Shown here piece by piece: positions 57,371 through 64,000 of a stretch of DNA of 64,000 bases (within the stretch, counting starts at the first letter, position 1; every line of letters begins with the position of its first letter). The DNA comes from Triplophysa rosa (Eukaryota; Chordata; Actinopteri; Cypriniformes; Nemacheilidae). The notes under the pieces were generated by a model, which searched no databases, was not told where the DNA came from, and saw only the letters and a program-made list of their open reading frames with translations. The stretch lies in the NCBI RefSeq assembly GCF_024868665.1, contig NC_079905.1:3526197-3590196 (forward strand), read 5' to 3'. The translations under genes and the position numbers were made by a program.

Positions 57371-58203
57371 AGGAAAAGTTAACCTACTGTGGAAAAAATG
57401 AATCATTTACTCACCATCATGTCATTTTAAAGGAACAGTTCATCCAAATAAAATTCTGTCATCATTTACTCACCCTCGAGTTGTTCCAATTCTGTATAAA
57501 TCTCTTTGTTCTAATAAAAGATATTTGGAAAAATGCTTGTAACCAAACAGATTTTGGCCACAATTGACTACTACCTTATTCTGTTAAAAACAAAAGAAGA
57601 TATTTTGAAGAATGTATGGAAGCGAACCTTACTGGGGCACTATTGACTACCATTGTCATTTTTCCTCCTATGGTAGTCAATGGTGGCCAAGAACTGTTAG
57701 GTTACAAGCATTTTTACCAAATATCTTTCCCTGTGTTCATCCCAACAAAGAAAGTTACACAGATTTGGATCAATTCGAGGATGGGTAAATGATCATATTT
57801 TTGGGCGAACTGTCCCTTTAAAACCCATGTTAATTCTGCTTTTTCATATCATTTAAGTAAATAGTGTAACAGACTATAAAATCTCATTTGTGCATATTCA
57901 AATCGCAATGAGCAACTGATCAACATCTGACCCATTAGTACAGTCTTCTACGTCTTTTCTACTTTCCTACCCCCCCCCAAAAAAGGATATTCTTAGCATC
58001 GTATACTGTGGTAGGCTGACCGAGACCAGTTTTACTGCACTTATGCATTGTTGTTCTTTTGTTGCACATATTGCGTCTATTGTTTTCCCCTACTCTGTAC
58101 GTCGCTTTGGATAAAAGTAAATGTAAATGCAACGATTTTAAGCTTGCCAGCCTATGACATGCGAGTAAATGACAGATTTTTCATTTTTGTGTGAACTATG
58201 CCT
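57371..58203. mobile_element. TTAA-flanked MITE with a second copy nested inside
   Basis: Outer copy: AGGAAAAGTTAACC at the left and TGTGAACTATGCCT at the right, bounded by TTAA (57367-57370 and 58204-58207). Inner copy at 57431-57817: AGGAACAGTTCATCCAAA and GGGCGAACTGTCCCT, bounded by TTAA. Both contain TCATTTACTCACC. A SINE-like tail phrase (GTCGCTTTGGATAAAAGTAA) lies near 58101. Confidence 0.75.
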
Positions 58204-58207
58204 TTAA

Positions 58208-59375
58208 AAATGAGGTTCAAACTTTATCTTAATTTCAACCCGGACGGTGCATCTTTTGATGACTGAAATATAGAGAGCTAAAAAGAGGCGATCAGATGCT
58301 GTGGCCATACTCATGTCATGATGCACAGTGCATTTCGATGTTAATGCTAATGTGAGGCTTCAAAAGGCAGAAACCATCAGCTTTTCTGCATACAAACCCC
58401 TGTAAATTACGAGATTGTGCTTGATTATGGCCGGAAAATAGAGGAGCGAGGCAAGAATGTGAGAGGTGCCCAGTGTTTTTAAGAAAGCGACCAATCATGC
58501 CATGCAGATTATACAGTAACAAAACCCACACAATTCATTAATTAAAACATCAGCAGACTTTAGTAATACCCGTTAAAATAACTGTTTGGAAAAAATGTAC
58601 ACCTTTTCAGTAAGTTAGTCTGGCGATACAGTATATATTATTTCCTCACATTATTTACACAACTCATTTGGTACGTAAAACACTTAGCAGTCTGAAAGAA
58701 ACAAAATAACAAACATTTTTTTAGTTGACGTTACTGATCAAAATGACATCGAATACAAAATATAAAAATACATTTTTGTTGTACGTAAAATACATTGCAT
58801 ATACCACAGGATTGTTGCTCTCATCACATAAGTTAACACACAAAACCGACGAAAGCTATCGAAGATTAAAAGAGCTTTACACCACGACGGCAAAAGAAAA
58901 CTTCACACTAAGCCACATTTGACAGTATATGCAGTGTATTTTCAAATACGAAAAGCAAATGTCATATATTTAGACCTTTTTAGTAGACCTTCAAATTAAA
59001 TGTTCAACTGGTATTTTCTCCATAATCTTTTCAGTTAAGCAGAATTAAAATATTACACAGTACCTCAAAAATGATTACAACCTATTCTCCTGGTTTTGTT
59101 TTGCTGTTCAAGTGTCCATCCATCTTATCTGAAGTATTTATCAAACATCCACAATCTTACACATATATGTGACAAATGTTTTGGTCCAAGTATCAATACA
59201 TATCTTGATGGACCATGCACAAAACCACGAGATTAGGTATGATGTATAAGAACGTGTTAAAAGAGAAATTTCCCCAGGCTTCCATGCGTGTTCCCGACTG
59301 GGCTGCTGTGCTGTTCCTGGCGAGTGCGGCAGGGCAGGACGGTGGCAGTGCAAATCGCAGGCACGGCCTACGTCT
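58208..59375. other. Probable 3' UTR region of the nectin-like gene
   Basis: Immediately downstream of the - strand stop codon at 59376. No frame or repeat of note. UTR assignment is by position only. Confidence 0.35.
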
Positions 59376-62300
59376 TTAGACCAACATGGGCGGGGACACA
59401 AAACTTTCCTCGCGGGCTATGTTAGCGCCAGATGAGCCGTGGTTACCTTCCATATCGTTCCGGTCGATGGGTGCGTACGGTGGAAGGGGCTCGTCGGCCG
59501 AATCTTCTTTTTCGGGGAGATGACCCGAACTGTCCCAGACGGTGGGGGTGCCGCCATTAGCCGGAGGGCCGGTGTTGTCGTCGTCTAGATCCTGAAGGAC
59601 AAACAATTGAAAGCATTGTCTGGAGTCAGTGTAGCCAACTTTTTAAAACAGAAAGCAGCTAGGTCGCTAAGTGTCGTCAGATGCTCAATGCATCATGTTT
59701 GCATTTGGTCTAGTGTCGGCACTTTACACCTGCTGACAATTCACATATTTTCAAGTGTGAAATAGCGACTAAACACAACCACTGAAAGAAGCTAAGAATT
59801 GTTCAAAAAATTGCTATCGCTAAATTGCTAATTTCGCTAAAGGGGGCTAAAAAGTTGCTAAGGTGGAAACACTTGAGCCATCAAGAACAAGAAACTTATA
59901 AAAACATATTTTACATTGAATGGACTGATAAAAAATGTCTGATAAATGCATAAATGAAATGTAAACAGAAGCAACTGTAGTCAACAAGATCTATCAGCCG
60001 TAAACTCGTAATTGGGTAAATAATTATAAAATCTGTAAAATCTTGTAAATAAAAGGATTGTATTGCAGACAGCCCTACTGGGAGCGATGTAGTTGTGTCG
60101 GGTGTATCCGATGCGACGTGATGCTACGCGCTGCACATATACACATTCACAATTCATTACGATCACTGAGGTGGTACTAATGCCCATTTAATAGTTCCTC
60201 AATCGGCCATTAAGCATCAGTATAATAGCTTCAGAAACGATGCGCGCACAAAGCGTACGTTCTTATTTATCAGAGTTAATTGATACCGAATGAAGATTCA
60301 GCAGATGAAACTACGCGATAGGCCAACTCACCTCTTGAATCACCGTCAAATTTAATTTCAAAGTGCTAATATAGTGTGATAGCATCTCTTGTGTATGTGT
60401 ACCAACGTTTAGACCATTTTCTTTCCAATTATGAAAGGTGAACGTTTTATTCACAGTTATGAGATGCTGACAGTAGCGCCCCGCGTCATTTTACCCTTGT
60501 GAAGGCCTGGACGGAAAAAGAATACAAAAGGTGTTTCTTCTTTAGGCATAGCGTTGCTAAAAAAGTAATTTTAATTTCACACCTCCAATAAAAGTTATAC
60601 AAGTGAATCTCTCAGTGCGCTAGCTTGGCTACATTGGCTGGGACATTAAAGACAGGCTCTTATTGAAACACCAAAACAGTCCCCCAGGGGCCGTATCACA
60701 AAGGTACTTGTCAGAGTCTGGCCTTACACTATCGTAATTGGCTTTACGGTTATCATAGCTGATGAAATAACCAGCTCATCATATTAATCCACATAAAAGA
60801 GCCTTTGGCAGTGTTAGCGCCAGCCGCACGTCGCTGTGAGTCACCGGATTTTGCCGTTAGCATGACTGGGTAAGTACACCACTCACCGGTGACATTATTA
60901 TCAGAAAAACATCCAGAAATTTTGACTTTAAATGCAGCCTGAAGTGGAAATACAGGACTGCAAGGTTTCAGTGAAAATGAGAAGAAAAATAAGACCACTC
61001 AAGGTTGTAGGCCAACTGCAAATAAAACTCAAAGCTGTTGAATGTTCATTATTAAAACTAGCGTCACACATCACAGTTTGAGAATGTGGTTCTTACTGTA
61101 ACAGGCTCGGCAGATGTGGTTTCGTAGTAGTTGGGCTCATGTTTTCTGAGCGGCTGGGTTTCTGTGATGGTTGTGGCCTTGTCCTGTGGTTTATTAAGCT
61201 GTACAGACACAAACACATGAGATCAGTTAAACACGCACATGCTTTGCAAATACAAAAGGCCAATGTTGAATTGTTTTTAAGTGCAGCCTCAGATCGATTT
61301 ACTTTTATGTGTTGTTTATGCTGTTTGTAACCACCACAATTCAGTTTGTACTCTGCATTTCTTTTGTCAATGTCAAAGACATTATTTTCTCAATAGAGAG
61401 AATTGTATTTAATGTTTTGGTACCGCTTTACCAAAAGGTACTACAGATGTATGAACAATGAACAACACCAGCATTTATTATTAATCATAGTTCATGTTAA
61501 TTTCGGCATTTATTAATACATTTAAGTTACATCATACGTTATGTAAAATGCACATGCACAGTGAATTAACAAGTGAAAAACAATCACTATTTTTAGTTCA
61601 TGTTCAACAATTTACAACACAAATTTGCGAGTATTCATAACTATTCTTATTCGTATGTTTCAGTACGATTTGCTTTCGCGCCAGTGACGATAGGTTTAGG
61701 GGAGGAGCTTAAGTATAGATTTTCACTAATAATCGTACGTTTTTGTACGATTCACATTATCGTACATAATTCATACGAATTAGCCACTTCGTTATGCAAA
61801 CTTATTGCAAAAGTGTTACCATTTTTAAATATGCCAATAATAACTTTCTATTGTTAAATATTTCTTATTTATCTAATGTTATCATTTCATTATTTACAAT
61901 TTTATAATTGAAGTATACAATAATTAATTTACTATTTAAAATAGTAATTTACTTACTTAATTTATTTAATAGTGTGTTTGTTTGTTTATTTATTACTACA
62001 AAGTAACCAGCTGGCTTACAAGAGCAAAAACAATCTGTTATACAATCTGTCGGGTCAAACAAGAGAAAAAAGAGGAAATATCTGCAGAAAAATACAATTC
62101 CAGAACTGTTTTGCCCACTTGTACACAAACGGCATAAAAAATAATGGAATAAATCAAATAAGCAACACACTTTTAAAAATCACTTCAGAGGCACATGTAC
62201 ACACAAGTTCACGTGTTCGCACTAACACACAACATCAGCTCCACCCACACGTTCTACACTAAGCCTCAATCAATACACATTAGCCCATGTTAACCCTTCT

Positions 62301-63029
62301 CTCTCCTCCGTAGCCCCAGGGCTACATTAAAAATGCTCAATCTCTCCGCTCTGCTTGCGTTTACATACTTTATAATACAAATGTGCGTATTGAACGCAGC
62401 TCAGCAAAAGAGAATAATTGTCATCCGCATTAAAAACACAATTACCCTATTTCTGAGCAGTGGAATTTTCTCTCATTCAAGTCCCAAGCTTGTTCTTCAA
62501 AGGTTTCAATTCAAAGATCTTTTTTTACGGCAGTTCGTGCATATGGCTCTGTTCTCCGGCTCTGTATTAATTGCCGTGCATAGCCTGGAGAACTGTAAGT
62601 CATCCCGATTTTGTAAAATGAAGTTGAAACGCATCGAGTTGAAAGCAAATGTCAGATGTGAGAGTTGGAGAGGTGGCTGATGGAAAAACTGTCCGCTTAC
62701 CATTTCCGTCGAGCTGCCTGAGTTCATGGGAGGAGGCGGCTTGTGTTTGGGTGGGCCTCTGGATAAGAAATACAGAGAGATGTTTGAGATGGGTGCACAT
62801 GTGTACAAAAATAGCTCAGATGTTCTAACCATGAGATAAAGAGGGAAAAGGCTGAATGTTTAATAGGAATGTTGTGTGTGTGTTTATACTCACTCTCCGT
62901 TCTCAATGCCTCGCCGGCGTTTTTGGTACATGGCCACACCAGCGCCGATCAAACACAGAATGATGATAGCAGCAATGATCCCTCCAATTACTGCCCCGGT
63001 GGAGCCGGCCACTGGTGGCAACGGTTGAT
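59376..63029 (-). CDS. Nectin-family adhesion receptor, transmembrane and cytoplasmic exons (partial)
   Basis: Four exons on the - strand splice in frame: 63029-62894 (phase 1 start), 62758-62701, 61198-61097 and 59590-59376 (stop). The first encodes QPLPPVAGSTGAVIGGIIAA, a hydrophobic span to GAGVAMY and a QKRRR stop-transfer. The second gives GPPKHKPPPPMNSGSSTEM. The third gives a tail with HEPNYYETTSAEPVT. The last is acidic and proline-rich, closing FVSPPMLV. The AGSTGAVIGGIIAA anchor and the GPP(x)YKPPP-like tail recall alternatively spliced nectin-2 type proteins. Nectins are immunoglobulin adhesion molecules at cell junctions whose tails usually bind afadin through a C-terminal PDZ ligand; here the end is PMLV. 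The ectodomain exons lie outside the window. Which nectin it is cannot be settled, and another Ig adhesion family is possible. Confidence 0.72.
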
Positions 63030-63935
63030 CTAGAAAAACAAGCCAGACAGAAAATCAGCTTTACATATCTATAATATATAAACGTGGCTTTGTTGTCTCT
63101 GAAAGAATTAGCACTTACATCAGATAAACGAGTTTTCATTGCATTGCCTACAGATCTCATGTTTATGAAGTTTTTGATGTTAAAATGGGTTTTTGATCTT
63201 ATATGTACAGCAAGATAAGATCTGTGGCTGATATTTCAGTCTGATCTCAGTAATGCATAACTATTTTACAAGATAATTTGTATAAATTTGCATTTGTAAT
63301 TTGTGAATCATACAACAGCATATCGTTGCTGTCCTTTTGAAACCTCGCATCTCCATATTTGGTGATTACATTTTTTTGGAATAAATCATTATTATTAGTA
63401 ACCCTAATGTTTGTCACTGGGTTTTGCAAATATCTAACCAATAAAAATCTCAGTGTTTCAAAATGCAAAAATAAAGCCCCGCCCTTAAACGTAACGTCTG
63501 CAAAAACAATTCACAATCATGCAAATGAGAAACGAGTTAGCCAACTAGTGAAACCGTTACAAACTGCCATTTGCCATTTTTAAAATTTTGCCATGTAAAT
63601 GGGGAATGAGCTATAAGTGAATCAGGCGGCAAAACATGCAGCCAGTGTGCAAATAAACAACATTATCAGTGGGCGTATTTCCTTCTTAGTAAATGATGTG
63701 AGGTTGTGTCCACTGGTCCACCCGTAATCTGGTTGAAGAACTACAGTAATATCCCATGGCTTCTCATGGTTCCCGGTGCGGTTAGACATTTAAAGTTGAA
63801 TTGAAAAGGTTCTTTACAGTGCGCTCGATCGGTTTGAAGGGGTATTCACAGGCAAAGCTTGCTAAGACTTGCTGCCGGGGTGGGGATGCTAAAATTAGCT
63901 CTCAAGGCGACTGATGAGATGTAGTGGGGCGAGAC
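63030..63935. other. Intron of the nectin-like gene, upstream side
   Basis: DNA 5' of the transmembrane exon on the - strand. No Ig-domain exon was recognised before the window ends. Confidence 0.45.
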
Positions 63936-64000
63936 AGAGAGAGTGCGAGAGAGAGAGAGAGAGAGACAGACAGAGAGAGAGAGAGAGAGTGAGAGAGAGT
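63936..64000. repeat. (GA)n microsatellite at the window edge
   Basis: Purine repeat of GAGA with CAGA and GTGA interruptions running to the end. Confidence 0.9.

Noticed and set aside
62333..62680. 115-codon + strand frame
   Set aside because: It lies opposite the nectin-like introns and has no recognisable domain.

Overview
The window is genomic DNA from a ray-finned fish, most likely a cyprinid or a related cypriniform. The grounds are AT-rich, intron-rich DNA packed with fish-type transposons (Tc1-like, hAT, TTAA-flanked piggyBac-like MITEs, L2- and L1-like LINE tails, tRNA-derived SINEs) and a cluster of teleost-style MHC class I genes. No species can be named from sequence alone.

The left 51 kb is a tandem array of MHC class I heavy-chain genes, all on the + strand. 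Every unit has the same exon plan: leader, alpha1, alpha2, alpha3, transmembrane, one 15-18 nt tail exon, and a last tail exon, all joined by phase-1 introns. For reference I call them A-H. A (154-3537), C (12536-18501) and G (45588-49911) are open from start to stop. B (7145-10337) has two frameshifts. E (23408-26526) has a nonsense codon in alpha3. D (about 21.85-23.37 kb), F (31.0-32.1 kb) and H (51.3-51.6 kb) are fragments. The proteins keep the alpha2 and alpha3 disulfide cysteines and the N-glycosylation sites. They have lost several residues that clamp peptide ends in classical class I, so they look non-classical; the teleost L lineage is my best guess.

C and E come from a segmental duplication of roughly 4-6 kb. 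Two TTAA-flanked insertions are present in C and absent at the matching sites in E. Alpha3 exons are nearly identical across units while alpha1 and alpha2 differ, which suggests exon-level homogenisation.

Between the genes lie many transposons, often nested: a 1.1 kb foldback element built from a 43-bp repeat (3955-5081); a hAT element inside a piggyBac-like element (15.7-17.0 kb); a hAT element holding copied class I leader DNA (22.2-23.1 kb); two decayed Tc1-like copies; an L2-type LINE inside a terminal-inverted-repeat element (38.4-39.8 kb); and twin hairpin MITEs (41.3 and 41.7 kb).

The right end (59.4-63.0 kb, - strand) carries the last four coding exons (transmembrane segment and cytoplasmic tail) of a nectin-family adhesion receptor. 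Its ectodomain lies beyond the window. The stretch 51.6-59.4 kb has no gene I can support; it holds a Tc1-like element, MITEs and one low-repeat stretch that may be a conserved non-coding element.
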